A stretch of 64,000 nucleotides of DNA from Mesocentrotus franciscanus (GCA_037976565.1 CP137668.1:24758280-24822279), one strand, 5' to 3'. Counted from the first letter of the stretch, positions 44,881 through 57,250 are shown. Program-made: numbers and translations. Notes: generated from the letters alone by a model not told the origin.

Positions 44881-46245
44881 TTAAAGCCCGTCTGTACTAG
44901 TTTGGCCAGGAGGGATTAGACCTCCCAGCGTGGTCACTGACAGGTGGTTGTCTCCAGGGCGGCGATCCCGGGGGGACGGGGGGGGGCACGTCCCCCCTCG
45001 ATTTTTGTAGGGGGGATCGTCCCCCCCCTGAAAATATGAAAAAGTGCCAAAAAAAAAATGTATAGCAAATACTGGCTGCAACACACTTTTAGGCTCTGGA
45101 GGGCCCAAGAGTGCAGCGTTTAGACAAATAAAAATGCAAAAATCTTCTCACTCGGAAAGTACGCTCCCTCGCATAATATCCTTCAAAATGTAGATATTGT
45201 ATAAAACTGAAGTGTGCAAAAAGTATATTGCTTGTTCTTATACTATAGTTTTTATAATACAAAAAAACTTTAAAAACTGTGAGGGGTAGTCACTTCTGTC
45301 ACCTTCACCCTTCTCGTTCACTATGCTCCCTCGTACTGGCATACTGATGGGGGGCTTAGGGGCAGTTGCCCCCCAATAAAATTAAAGAAGGGGTTTATTT
45401 CTAATTCGATACCAGTGATTTACGAATGTTGCTGAAATGGCATGATTTTTCCCTGAGCTTCCGGGGGCTCTGCCCTGGACCCCACCAAGGGCCTTTAAGC
45501 GTGCCCCTGGTTGCTCATCTGACGGTAATTAAATGACTAAAACCCATTAGCTTCCGGGGGCTCCGCCCCCTGGACCCCACCAGGGCCCTAAAGCGGGCCC
45601 CTGGATGCTCATATGACCGTTATTAAATGCCTAAAACCCCTGAGCTTCCGGGGGCTCTGCCCCCTGGACCCCACCAAGGGCCCTAAGGTAGCCCCTGGTT
45701 GCTCATCTGATCGTAATTTAATGCTTAAAACCCCCGAGCTTAGGGGCTCCGCCCAGACCCCACTCCAATTAGTGACCTGCATGCCAGTGACACAAATAAT
45801 GTATCAAAATACGCTCATCTGAACGTAATTAAATGCCTAAAACCCCTGAGCTTCGGGGGGCTTCGTCCCTTGACCCCCGCCGGGGCTTTGCCCCTGGACC
45901 CCACGCCAATTTACGCTCCACTTGCTTTGCTCTACCTGATCGTTAATACCTTAGCCACCCCTTCCACTTTGAAAAACGTTCCGCGGGGCCTTCATGTAAC
46001 ATGTAAGAATGGTGGTGATGCGAATTTTTCCTGCCCCCCCAACGTTTTTGGTCATTACGACACTGCTCCCTCGCATTTCGTCCCCCCGGTCATGAAAAGA
46101 AATCGCCGCCCCTGGTTGTTTCATCAACTCAGCTCTCGATTAAAATAAGAAAAAGAGGATCATTGGGGACCAACGGGCACCGCTTAGGCATTGTTTGCTA
46201 TATAGAGGGAGTGAGTAGCTACAAGTAGTGCAGTGGGGCTTGAAC
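44881..46245 (+). repeat. Dispersed repeat, copy filled by a hAT element
   Basis: Flanks 44881-44954 and 46115-46245 align to the uninterrupted copy at 20815-21020. The hAT unit at 44955-46114 is the only large difference. Confidence 0.75.
44955..46114. mobile_element. hAT-like element, GGCGGCGATC family, with minisatellite
   Basis: Ends CAGGGCGGCGATCCC and AAATCGCCGCCCCTG, flanks GTTGTCTC/GTTGTTTC. About five minisatellite units lie at 45455-45900. The left end CAGGGCGG lacks one G compared with the other copies. Confidence 0.9.
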
Positions 46246-46771
46246 GGGTGCCGTGACTTAGATAAGGCATAAAATGAGTTATGCACGTATCATTGAAGAC
46301 TAATGTCATATTTTCATGAATACTTCCGATACTAATTGCTTGCGTAAGCCTCAGTTTTGGTTTCAGGGCACTTTATATTAGTTATCATGAATTGAAGGGT
46401 TAATTTCTTTTAATGTAATTTTATTTTGTAACCTCCATGAATATATAATTCACTATCATTTACAATTATATTGACTTTTTTATTCTTTCATTAAATACAT
46501 TCACGAAAACTTAGGTAAAATCCAGTAAACTAATTTTCTGCTGTTACCAACTTCTCGCATCTTTTTAAATTTATTGTATTTCATTTTATCAACAGTATAT
46601 GTTGTGCTTATTGCAAAGTATAAGATGTCACCAGGAAAGCATATCAATTTCATTTCCATACACACATTACTACGCCTACATACCTTCATGCATGTATAAG
46701 TATTTAGTATTCCTATATTATGCGTATGCTTAGCCCCTTATCTCTCGATCTCTTATCTTCTTCTCCCTCTC

Positions 46772-46801
46772 TTCCCCCCCCTCTCTCTCTCTCTCTCTCT
46801 C
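46772..46801. repeat. (CT)n microsatellite
   Basis: Short CT run. Confidence 0.9.
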
Positions 46802-47065
46802 ACATGGATAAACACACGTCCTGCTACACATATACGTAACAGAGGAAAACCGATCCACAATAATTATGATAAGCTTCCACTCCGAAATCTGTATTCATTA
46901 AGACAGAAACAAAAGGCAACACTTTCAGTACCAGACTGACAAAAAGTCAAATGCCCCGAATTATGTGCCCCCTCCCCCGGAACGCTACCTCTGGCTGTAG
47001 TCTAGAGGGACACGCTTCCTTATAAAAGGATCGATCACATTCAAGTGTAAGTAGGCCTACTAGTC

Positions 47066-48544
47066 CGGGAGCCAGGGGATCAACCTAGCTGGAAAGGAAA
47101 CCAATTTTCATGTGCACAGATGTAAAGATCGCATAGCTCCATATAGCTAATTGACCGTCTGGCATGTTCTAAGTGGTGAGTGTGGCCAGGGGGCGGCCCC
47201 CTCCCAAAAAGCGGCCCCTTTGACGACAAAATAGTATTTTGTAAATAATATTTTTAAAAAACCATGAATTTGGTGTCATATGAAAAAAAAAAATTATCTA
47301 CATTTTGATACCTATTTCAACGAAATTGGGATTAATAAACATCACAAATTTAAGTAAAAAACATGATTTTTGGTGATTTTTTTCGAAATATTAAATTTTA
47401 TCAAAAAGATTATTTTCCATATATCAAAATCGGAAAAGTGCATTTTTTCATAACTTTCCAGGAATTTGCTTATGTACAATTCCGTTAAAATTGGTATCAA
47501 AATAAAGATAATTTAATTTTCTTTCATATGACACCAAACTCACGGTGGTTCAAGGTTTCCTTAAGATATTATTTACCAAATACTATTTTTCATCAAAAGG
47601 GCCGCTTTTTGGGACGCCCCTTCGATTTAGGGGTGTTCGATACAATTAAAAAAAAACACCTCTAAAAAATTGTGTAGTATGATAAAATCTTTCGAATAAA
47701 CAAGGTGTGCTTAGTTTGTGTGTTAGTGGCAGGCAACTCATTTGTGTATCTTTGGACTGTGGCGAATCTTTTCATTTAGGTTCCATTGGGTTTCCTTTCC
47801 AGCTCATCTAGCTCAATATTGGGGGTTGGGGTATTTTAGGGGCGTCTGGCAGACACTCCCCACCACTTACAACGTCTGGCAGTGGCCATTTGTATATATG
47901 TGGACTCTCCTTAATAATATCCCATTGGTTTCATGGGGTTTCCTTTCCAGCTGATCTAGCTCAATTTTTGGACCCCCTTTGGGGCGTCTGGCGGGCACCC
48001 TCCACCACTTAAAATGTCTGGCAATGCCCATTCACGTACCTTGGGACTAAGGAGAATCTTTTCATATAGGTTCCATTGGGTTTCCTTTCCAGCTGATCTA
48101 TAGCTCAATTTGGGGGATGGGGCACTTTAGGGGCGTCTGGCAGGCACTCCCCACCACTTAAATCGTCTGGCGGTGGTCATTTGTGTATATGTGGACTCTG
48201 CCGAATAATTTCCCATTGGTTTCATGGGGTTTTCTTTCGAGCTGATCTAGCTCAATATTTTGACCTCTTTGGGCCGGGCGTCTTGCGGGCACCTTCCACC
48301 ACTTAAAACGTCTGGCATTGTCCATTCATGTACCTCGAGACTATGGCGAATCTTCTCATATGGGTTTCATAGGGTTTCCTTTCCAGCTGATCTAGCTCAA
48401 TTTTTTGACCAATTTGGGGCCTCCCCCTGGCCACACCCACCACTTAGAACATGCCAGACGGCCGTTATAGGGGCTATGCGATCTTTACATCCGTGCACAT
48501 GAAAATTGGTTTCCTTTCCAGCTAGGTTGACCCCCTGGCTCCCG
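47066..48544. mobile_element. Composite foldback element with internal tandem repeats
   Basis: Terminal arms of about 140 bases (47066-47207 and 48412-48544) pair: CGGGAGCCAGGGG, CTAGCTGGAAAGGAAACCAA and ATGTAAAGATCGCATAGC all have mirrors. Next to the left arm sits a second palindrome (about 47188-47625, ends GGGGCGGCC and GGGACGCCCC, arms including AAAATAGTATTT). Then come five tandem units of about 141-150 bases, each with a TTTCCTTTCCAGCTGATCTA-like core (about 47789, 47939, 48080, 48230, 48374). Non-coding; superfamily unknown. Confidence 0.8.
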
Positions 48545-48667
48545 TACTCCGTTCCTTTCTCGGAAGTGCTTTCGATTTTTCACGACGGTGTTTTCGTCGG
48601 TCACGTGACCAATATTTTAGATCAGGTGACTAAATCAGGTACTAAATTCACAGTGCGCGAAAATCTT

Positions 48668-49440
48668 ATACGAAGAAAACAAAAAAGGATGAGAGAAAGA
48701 GAAAGTTAGAATGATAAAACAAAGAATAACATAAGAAAAGGTGATAGAAGAAGAAACAAAGGATAGCAAGATGAAATAATAGAATAAATAAAAAACAAAG
48801 AATAACATAAGGAAAGACAGAAAGATAAAGTGATAGAATGATAAAAACAAAGAATAACATAAGAAAAGGTGATAAAAGGAAGAAACAAAGAATTACATAG
48901 GGAAAGACAGAAAGAGAAAGTGATAGAATGACAAAACAAAGAATAACATGAAAGAAGGTGATAGAAGGATGAAACAAAGGGTAGCGTAAAGAAAGATAGG
49001 AAGAGGAAAATAATAATAGAATAATAAGAACAAAGAATAACATAAGATAAAGTGATAAAAGGAAGAAACGAAGAATAACATAAGGAAAGACAGAAAGAGA
49101 AAGTGATAGAATGACAAAAACAAAGAATAACATGAAAGAAGGTGATAGAAGGAAGAAACAAAGGGTAGCGTAAGGAAAGATAGAAAGAGGAAATATTAGA
49201 ATAATAAGAAAGGAATAACATAAGAAAAGGTGATAGAAGGAAGAAACAAAGAACGACATATTAAGGAAAGACAGAAAGAGAAAGTGATAGAATGATAACA
49301 ACAATAACATATGAAAAGGTGATAGAAGGAAGAAACAAAGAATAACATGAGGAAAGATAGAAAGAAAAAATGATAGAATGATAACAACAAACAATAACAT
49401 AAGAGAGTATAGAAGAAAAAGAAGAATAACATAAGGAAAC
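48668..49440. repeat. Purine-rich minisatellite, ~90-base unit
   Basis: Units begin near GGTGATAGAAGGAAGAAACA at about 48867, 48957, 49051, 49141, 49228 and 49318, spaced 87-94 bases. Each holds ACAAAGAATAACATAAG and GAAAGACAGAAAGAG. The long minus-strand Phe/Ser/Leu open frames are the antisense of this repeat. Confidence 0.9.
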
Positions 49441-49502
49441 TGCACCACGTTGCCGTTTTCACGACGACAGGAATTCAGGGAAATTTCCCCAGACTCCCGT
49501 AA

Positions 49503-49820
49503 CAATGACCTTCTCGTCTTGCTATATTCACATCCATTTATAAATTGGAGCTAGTGAATATAGTGGTGAGATCAATAGCTAGGGTGGAGTCTCGATCGCC
49601 TATTGAGAAATTATATTGCTAATTACAACTTATAGTGCACAAAAAACGTCACCCTGCGTTATGGTTTGTATACAGGCTTAAATTATATGTAAGCACTCAT
49701 CATTCTCCATAAAAGACATTTACTAATTGTATACTATTTATATAATTGTAGGGCGTTTGCATTTACTTAACACTTAATGATAACTGACATTTTCGGATAA
49801 AAAAAAATGCAAATGAGGTA
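49503..49820 (+). repeat. Duplicated segment, empty copy
   Basis: Aligns with 35117-36990 without the two hAT insertions, reading straight through TTGCTAATTACAACTTATAG. A few small indels separate the copies. Confidence 0.88.
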
Positions 49821-49984
49821 CGCTATTAGTATATTATATTCATAGTCATAAATCCATCCAAAATTGATATTCAACATATTCAACACTATGCCATGAAATA
49901 GCAATGCTCAAAATTACCGATTTATTATCGCGTTTCACAAAAAGTTATTAAATTCACCTGTTATTAATGAACGAAATACAATAA

Positions 49985-50245
49985 TTGGAATCCAGTCTGC
50001 ATACATTGACTTGTTGCTATGTACGTCGGGCAAGTTTTCAGGTTATCAATAACAACCTTTGTTTTAATAGGCAAAAAAAAAATGAATACATGTATTAGTA
50101 AAACTGTCTATTGGAACGGGGAAAAATAACTTAGAATAGACGCAAAAAAGTGTGTGGTAGTGATAAAACGGCCAAGCTCGTTCAAGCTTTGTAAGGGATG
50201 GGTTCTGGAACCATACCCTTGTACGGGAGAGGAGCTCCCAGACCC
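49985..50245 (-). pseudogene. Inverted fragment of the MS4A-like last exon and 3' flank
   Basis: The minus strand carries PLPYKGMVPEPIPYKA then TGA, against PLPYKAMMPEPIPYKA in the intact gene. The 3' flank is also shared (GAGCTTGGCC, TTTTGCGTCTATTCT, CTTGCCCGAC, ATGTATGCAGACTG). The match stops near 50245, before the transmembrane part, so only about 17 codons remain. It may be a pseudogene fragment or the end of a diverged second gene. Confidence 0.7.
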
Positions 50246-50503
50246 CAATGGATGATTGGTGATAGATTCTACATTCTTTCTCCCCCTATTATTCTTCTTC
50301 TTCTTCTTCTTCTTTAAATGATTTTCAAATATTTAGCAGGCGAAATAGCAAAGAGAAATTTGATCTAAATGTCATGTTCGGTCACGATAAAACCTTTAAT
50401 AATTAAGATTGAAGTGTGTCAGGAAAATTTGCAGGTTTATACAATTTGTTACAGGCACAGAAACTTGGATAACATATATCTTTCCAGCGGCCACCTGCTT
50501 GTT

Positions 50504-50703
50504 AAAGATAAAGACCAGTTCTGGTCATGCGATTGCATTGTGAAAGAAACGTTGTTGAATCGATCAGAAAAGGTTGATCATCTAGCTTATAAGTATTGGT
50601 GTGTGCTGCAAGGTTCTGGAATCATCAAAATGATAAGAAATTTGGCCCAGTCTTGGTAAAGTTATAAGCACTGTACACAGAAAGATGTATATGGGACTAC
50701 GCG
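50504..50703 (-). mobile_element. TTAA-target MITE, AGGTTGAGTTCTGG family, truncated inverted copy
   Basis: Begins TTAAAGATAAAGACCAGTTC and matches the right half of the elements at 23760 and 37992 in reverse. It ends abruptly near 50703. Confidence 0.8.
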
Positions 50704-50709
50704 ACCACG

Positions 50710-51954
50710 TGCGCGATATCTATTTGGTCCCAATAGATATAATTTACCAAATATATCAATTAGTAGGCGGTTTCCTGACTTTCCCGGCAAAATTTGTATC
50801 ATCACGTATTAGTCAAAACATATTCTTTCACATGATTGGTAATGAAAGCTTCCATTTAATTTTTTTGAGAGAGGGGCGTTTCCAAAACTGGTCTTTACCT
50901 TTAAATCAATTTCAGGTAATATGATGACTCGGGTACCCCAAATTCAATAACATATATTGATAGCTAAACAATAAGATAAGGAACATCACGTCGCACATAA
51001 AATCCTATAATTCTAAGACCAAGTTTCAGAGTAATTCCACATCTCCAATGCCAATATAATATTGCCTTCCATTAAATATGGATTGGTGTTTTAACGTGTA
51101 GATGTTAAATTATAAGTATTTTTGCTGTAATACATACATGCTTGTTCCGAATATCATATAACAAACACGCACATTATTTAGTTGATAATACAAGTACAAT
51201 TAAGATACTGAGTTTATTTGCTTAAAAATGTAAATGTATATCGTAATTCATCCCTCAAAAAAATACGTGTTTGTATACTTAATACCCGTAGACATTTTGA
51301 CTTGACACAGATAGAAACAACATTCACTCAACGTTTATTATAGATGTTCACATTTATTAAATATACCTTTTTTGTCAAAGACTACATACCGTCTTCTACA
51401 AAATAGTAAGAAAATTTTAATGTATGGTCATAATAATCGCGTCGCAATCCTCCCTTCTCAAATAAAATATCACATCACTATTCGTTGACAAAGAAGACTA
51501 TCTATCGGCACACTATACGATGTATATATATATATGAAGATATTTGTAAATTATGTATATTCCAAACTTGGCAGTTACTTAAAGATGATATGATCTGTTC
51601 AAAGCGAGAAAGGCATAGAATCTGGCTCCAAACAGACTATATGATTAAACTGACCTCCACATGACCTTAGAGGTCACAGTGTCAACCAATCAGAGTCGAT
51701 TATTTTTACTCAATAATGATTGGCTGATGGCCATACATGTAGCTATTCTACTTGGTTTCAACTATGTACTTTAATTATATTGACTTTGTTTCTTTTTTTT
51801 GTTGGTTGCATTTGTATCTGATATCCTTCTTTTAACAGGGCCCCCCGGGAGAACAATGCATGTCACTGATGGGCTACCCTGTATAAATACAACTTAATAA
51901 TGAAAGTAATAACAATAATAATAATATTAATAATAATGCTATAACAATATTATC

Positions 51955-51990
<36 letters not shown>

Positions 51991-52680
51991 CATAATAATA
52001 ATAATAACAACAATAACAATAATAATAATAATATTAAATAGTAATAATATCAGTAATAATTATATAATGGTGGAACAGATCACAATCATTGTTTTTCCAT
52101 CATTAACAATCCCTCTATATAATACTTCGTGGATTGAATTCATTTATCTATTTCTTTGTAACAAAAGGCTGACAGCTATATAAGGCTGAAAATATATCAA
52201 AATTTCAACACTCCAATATGAGTTTACAGACACAAGATATATTCATATCAAGTGCTGCTGATCAATAGATGGCATAACGATTTTTTTAAACATAGATTAT
52301 GAAGCTCAGCATCGCACATATCACCTTACATGGACTTTTGCCCATACTCCAAAATATGACCCAAAACTATCAGTAATGATCTACATATTAATGTGAATAC
52401 ATGCCATTCTAAATTGCAATCAGCTGTCAATTCTCTTAAATAACATTTGATACATGTATATTTTTTTCTTTAAAAAATGCCACAATATACAAATTATTGG
52501 TATGAAATTATACAGGCATTTTGGATACCAATTAGCACAAAGATACAAAAGATAAATACATGATTGCAAATATTCCCATCATTTCTATAGACTAATGAAC
52601 AGGGACTGCCCATTAGTCCAAATACTATCGATCCAGTCAAGTTTGACTTTGCAGTCCCAATATGCAAATTTCTTACAACC
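50710..52680. other. AT-rich spacer, no gene seen
   Basis: No conserved coding region. A short (AT)n lies at about 51523-51534 and the (AAT)n block at 51899-52040. It could in part be downstream sequence of the ORP gene. Confidence 0.4.
51899..52040. repeat. (AAT)n microsatellite
   Basis: TAATAA trinucleotide array with CAA and CAT interruptions. Confidence 0.95.
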
Positions 52681-52681
52681 T

Positions 52682-52840
52682 GGGCCCTGTCTTATAAACT
52701 GTTGCGATTAATCCCTATTTATTTGCGATTGACATCAATTGAAACTATGTACAAAAGAGATAGGAGACTGCAAACTTGCGATAGATTGGAGCACTTGCGA
52801 TTGATTCGGATCGATCGCAACTCTTTATAAGATGGGGCTC
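52682..52840. mobile_element. MITE with GGGCCCTGTCTTATAAA ends
   Basis: Left GGGCCCTGTCTTATAAACTG and right CTTTATAAGATGGGGCTC pair imperfectly. The core repeats TTGCGATTGA and CGATCGCAA. Same family as 10914-11080. Confidence 0.75.
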
Positions 52841-52844
52841 AGGT

Positions 52845-54280
52845 TTCCATAGAACCATACATGTAATATCATCTGTTTAGAGCCAGACGGGCACCAACTC
52901 ATACATGTAGCCTTAATAACAGATTGAATGCCCTGTAACATGGCTCTCAATGGATGATATTAAGTTATCATTTGATTTGTGTTTTGCTTTGGACTAATAA
53001 GCAGTCAACAACCGCATCTCTTTTTATCATACACATGTATATCATTATCAAGATTTTAAAGACAATGTTTTTTTTCTTCATCCGACACTCACAGCAGTTT
53101 GACTTCACAAAGCAGGGCAAATTCTAATTAGATGGGCTTCTTGCTATCTTGTGACCACCCAATGACACCTGTTATAACATTGTTCATAATATACCCAATA
53201 ACAATCCATACTGTTAATGGCGATCCCATTTATAGATAAGGTACTTGGCTACAAAGGCCATAGTGTTATAAATGAAGTATTAGTGCACCTCTTAAAAAAC
53301 GCTAACTTTCTACACAGGTGATTTTTTAAGTATTCTCTAGATGGCCCTTGTGCACAGGTTCAAATTGACAGTGTACCTTCCCAATAGTGCCCACAGTATA
53401 TCGACTATGACTGTTTTTTTCTTCGAACACATGTAATGAAATGATTTATACCACATTCATACCACGATGGAACAGTTAAACCACACTTAATGCCCATCAT
53501 ATTAGATATATCGCTAATTTCATTTACTGTCATTCATCACATTAGTCTACTTTTAGTTTAGGTGGATGTTAAGTAATGCCAATATTTCTCTCCTTCTTTT
53601 GTTGATGTCACATATTTCAATACTAAACCTACAATGATTACTAAAGTGAATGTAGTCTATTCCATATTCACCTACAAAATAAGTATCATGACAATGTTTC
53701 AAATACAAAACTGAATGAAACTTTTATGCACATGTGGATGACTACTTGCATTTAAAAAAAAGTCTAAGATAGATATTAGGATGCACATTCATAATTTCAA
53801 ATTTCTTGATATTTACAAATATCTAAAAATACAAAAACCTGTCCTATGCAAACATCCTTGTGGCTCTCAGCAATAGATGCAATCATTGAGCGGAAATAAT
53901 AATTTGCATTACTCCATAATTAATAAAAAGAAAAAACCAAAGCACTCCCTTCTACCCTTTGTTTAGAAAGAGTTACTGCAGTTATTCAAACATTCCTTAA
54001 GTATGACTACAAACTGCAATAACAAAGAACTAATGTGAAACTTGAAGAATGTGTTCTGAACAGAAAGAGCATAGGGATGGGTAATGTCTTAAGATATGAC
54101 CTGTAAATAGTAGTTTCCAGAGGCTTTTAAATCATTTAAACATACCACCCTTTTGCATCATCAAAAATAACAGGGCTATGAAAAGCAGGATCACTTTATG
54201 ATGGCAGGCACAAAAAGGGAAAACATAAACAAGAAAATAATACCAATAAAGACTACCCTATTCTCAGACCACCTGGACAT
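52845..54280. other. AT-rich spacer, no gene seen
   Basis: No element ends or conserved frame recognised. Confidence 0.4.
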
Positions 54281-54283
54281 AAT

Positions 54284-55021
54284 GGGCCGTATGCATAAAA
54301 AGTAGCAATTGCTTGTGCTAGCCTTTTACTTGAATCCGTATGCATAAACATAAGCAATTGCTTGCAAGCAAATGCTTTTGCTAGCAAGCACAAGCAATTG
54401 CTTGATGTCCGCAAGCAATTGCTTAAAGATCAAGCAATTGCTTAAAAACGTATGCATAAACGAACCTTTGCTTGTTCTTATAAGCAATTGCTTACGTTTT
54501 CAAGCTCCGTCATAGCAGCTTGAGCTCTTGCTTAATCGGGACGTTCGCGGTAAAGCATTATGCTCGTTAGAGAAAAACCAAAGTTGTACAGGAGTAGAAT
54601 AAATCGAGAAGAAATTGCTCCCGAGACCTATCGGAAACTATTCCGTTTCGACAAAGAGAACGTTGAGTGGTTAGCACACAGGTTCATACCTGAACATGAT
54701 GAAAACGGGAGGATGTCATCCTGGAATGTTATGCTGCCATGTCAGGAAAGGCTACCCCACACGCATGACATTTGAATACACTACTAGTATGCGAAACCCG
54801 CCTTTGTTCTCCCATGAATGATGTTCGCACCGGCGTGACGTCGCTATTGTTGAGATCGTAAGCAATTGCTTGCTGGAGGCAAGCAAAGGTTTGAGCACAA
54901 GCAAAATGTTATGCATACGGATTTAAGCAATTGCTTGAGCTTGATCTTTTGCTTGACAAGCAATTGTTTGTGCTTGAAGCAATTGCTTGCAAGCAATTGC
55001 TACTTTTTATGCATACGGCCC
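54284..55021. mobile_element. PIF/Harbinger-like element with AAGCAATTGCTT palindrome arrays
   Basis: Perfect inverted ends GGGCCGTATGCATAAAAAGT and ACTTTTTATGCATACGGCCC. Both subterminal regions hold many AAGCAATTGCTT palindromes and internal copies of CCGTATGCATAA. Between them, 54560-54775 encodes a 71-residue fragment, with EIAPETYRKLFRFDKENVEW then LAHRFIPEHDENG, resembling the start of HARBI1-type nucleases. It then degenerates, so the copy cannot be autonomous. Clear target duplication bases were not resolved. Confidence 0.8.
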
Positions 55022-55501
55022 AAAGTGTACCAACCACTTGAATTTTTTTTTAAATTTGGTATAGCTAGAATGTAGAAAAATAAACTGAAAAAACACTACC
55101 TCGCATTCTATAGGTAAACAGTTAAGGAGTATGAGGAAAATAAAGGAAACATTAAACCCTGCTTGTAGGGGTTGCACGGAACCCAACTCGGACTTGGGTC
55201 CCTACTCTATGCGAGTGTGTATGCATGCGTTAACTAGTCTACCCAACAAGATATTTCACTGTTCGCTGAGAATGTATTCAAATTGCTATATCTATTTGTA
55301 GCAGTAATATTTAAAACTCATATTTTGAATACAGTATAGCCATATGGAACCCCTTACATCAAGAGTAAAACATGCTTTGGCGATTGGTACATGCTAACAC
55401 GATTTCAACACGTAAGGTGAACCTTTATTAGTTTTGACATCTAGATTTCCAAATGCAATTCAGAATTCATTTCACATCGCCCGCTGAGAATAGATCATGA
55501 G

Positions 55502-55606
55502 GTACATGGCAGCACAGCTAAAGCCAGGGTAATAATCTCCAAGTTTGGAAGCGCTTAGAGACTTAATTGTGATTCGCGCTATATAAAAGCTGAGCATTAT
55601 TATTAT
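55502..55606 (+). mobile_element. tRNA-derived SINE, 3' fragment
   Basis: Contains GCAGCACAGCTAAAGCCAGG, TTGGAAGCGCTTAGAGAC and CGCTATATAAAAGCTGAGCA, then TTATTATTAT, as in the 22258 copy. The tRNA head is missing. Confidence 0.8.
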
Positions 55607-55609
55607 TAT

Positions 55610-57250
55610 AACATTTATCTTTTAAAATCCTAAACACCCCTTCTGGCACTAAACATCCTGAGTGCCCCCCTAGCACTTAATATCTGGCTACAAAACAAAC
55701 AATCAAATTTAGCACATTCATTGGTACATTTCCCCCACATATCTTTTCAAATAAATTAAAGGAAGCACATATATTGCCACATAATCTCACCAAAAAATGA
55801 ATATATTTTTGAAAATGAAAAAAAAAAAATGTTTTTACAACGGAATATATAGCTGCATCTGATTTTCTTACTCATACATAAAGCAAAGAAAAACTATAGA
55901 TAATGTTGATAGACCTGAACATTATTACTGCCATGACAAAATATGTACTGTACAATTAAAAAATTAAAGGCAAATGGTTGCATTTTAGGTGACGACCTAT
56001 CCCATGACAAGCTTTTTTGCAAACACACTTTTTTGGGGGTCATGAAGGAGAAAAATTATGGAAAGTTTGTCAATATCATTTGTCTAACTGTAAATATCAT
56101 TCAATTTTCTAGCATTTAAAGCATCTTTGGTTTGTGATTCAAAGCAATTCATCTCCAATAAATTGCCAAATCAACCATTTCCAGACATTTATAAATTAAG
56201 TTTTGAAGGCATAAACTGGAAATAAGTATGCTAGGAATCACATGCACAACACTTAATGTTGCTGCAAAAGCTAGAAGGGAAAATTCTCCATCAATATCCA
56301 AAATTTGGTCCCAACAATTTCAATATAGTACCCAAGAGAAGAGAAGAAAAAAAAATCCCCATATAAAATCATGGGAAGGCCTAGTTTTCCTTTCTGAGGT
56401 AGAATTTAACACCATAAAAATATGTGCATGCAATATTACATGGTCTTTTATCTGTTTTTGCAAACACAGGAAAAACCTTAATTGAAATGTTCCTACATTA
56501 TACAGTTCTACACAAAATGTATCCTTAAGTGACAGAGTAAAACTTGATGATTGAATGTGATTCACGTAAGCTGGGATGAGTAGACAATTTTTGTTTTTCC
56601 TTTAAGAAGTCCCGAGCAAGCTCCAGTGAATCAAACAAATTTCCCACAATAACAGTTCCATTAAGTTTATGAGAGTAGTGAAAAAGTGAAAGATTCTTGT
56701 ACAAAAAGTAGTGGTGCATATCAATACAAATCTTAATCAATTGTCAAATCATCCGCCTTACAGTGAACATCCCTTGTTCTGTACATATTGCTAATTTGTG
56801 ATAATGCCACAATTTGTAACCGGATTCATAGCAATTTACCCCACCATAGGATAAAAGGCCATTTTTCATTTGGCATTTAAATCAGTAAATCTTTGCTTAG
56901 TGATGAGATTACGTATACATTCACCTGTAACAATTTATTGTATTTCATAAGTCAGATTGCAGATCACGCAATTGAGGTGTTGCTGGGTTAGGCAAACATT
57001 ATGGCTTGTTAGATGTAACAACATCTACATGTACAATAGCCCTACAGTAATGAATGCAGTCTGCAATCTAACTCTGGAAATACATACAAATTAATGAATA
57101 CAGCAGAACACATCAGATTTTAATGCATTAGGAAAATGGCCTACTGGTCATATTGAAGAATACTTTTCCCTCATTTTGTTGTACTTGTTCCTACCTGGCC
57201 AAAGATTTCATAATTGAAGAAATGTATTTCCTTGAAGGCTCACAGCTCTA
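55610..57250. other. AT-rich spacer, no gene seen
   Basis: Downstream of the ORP stop codon, so it may include 3' untranslated sequence. No domain or element recognised. Confidence 0.4.

Noticed and set aside
48666..49505. 279-codon minus-strand frame, Phe/Leu/Ser-rich, resembling a membrane protein
   Set aside because: It is the antisense of a ~90-base purine minisatellite; the hydrophobicity comes from TTC/TTT/CTT codons of the repeat.
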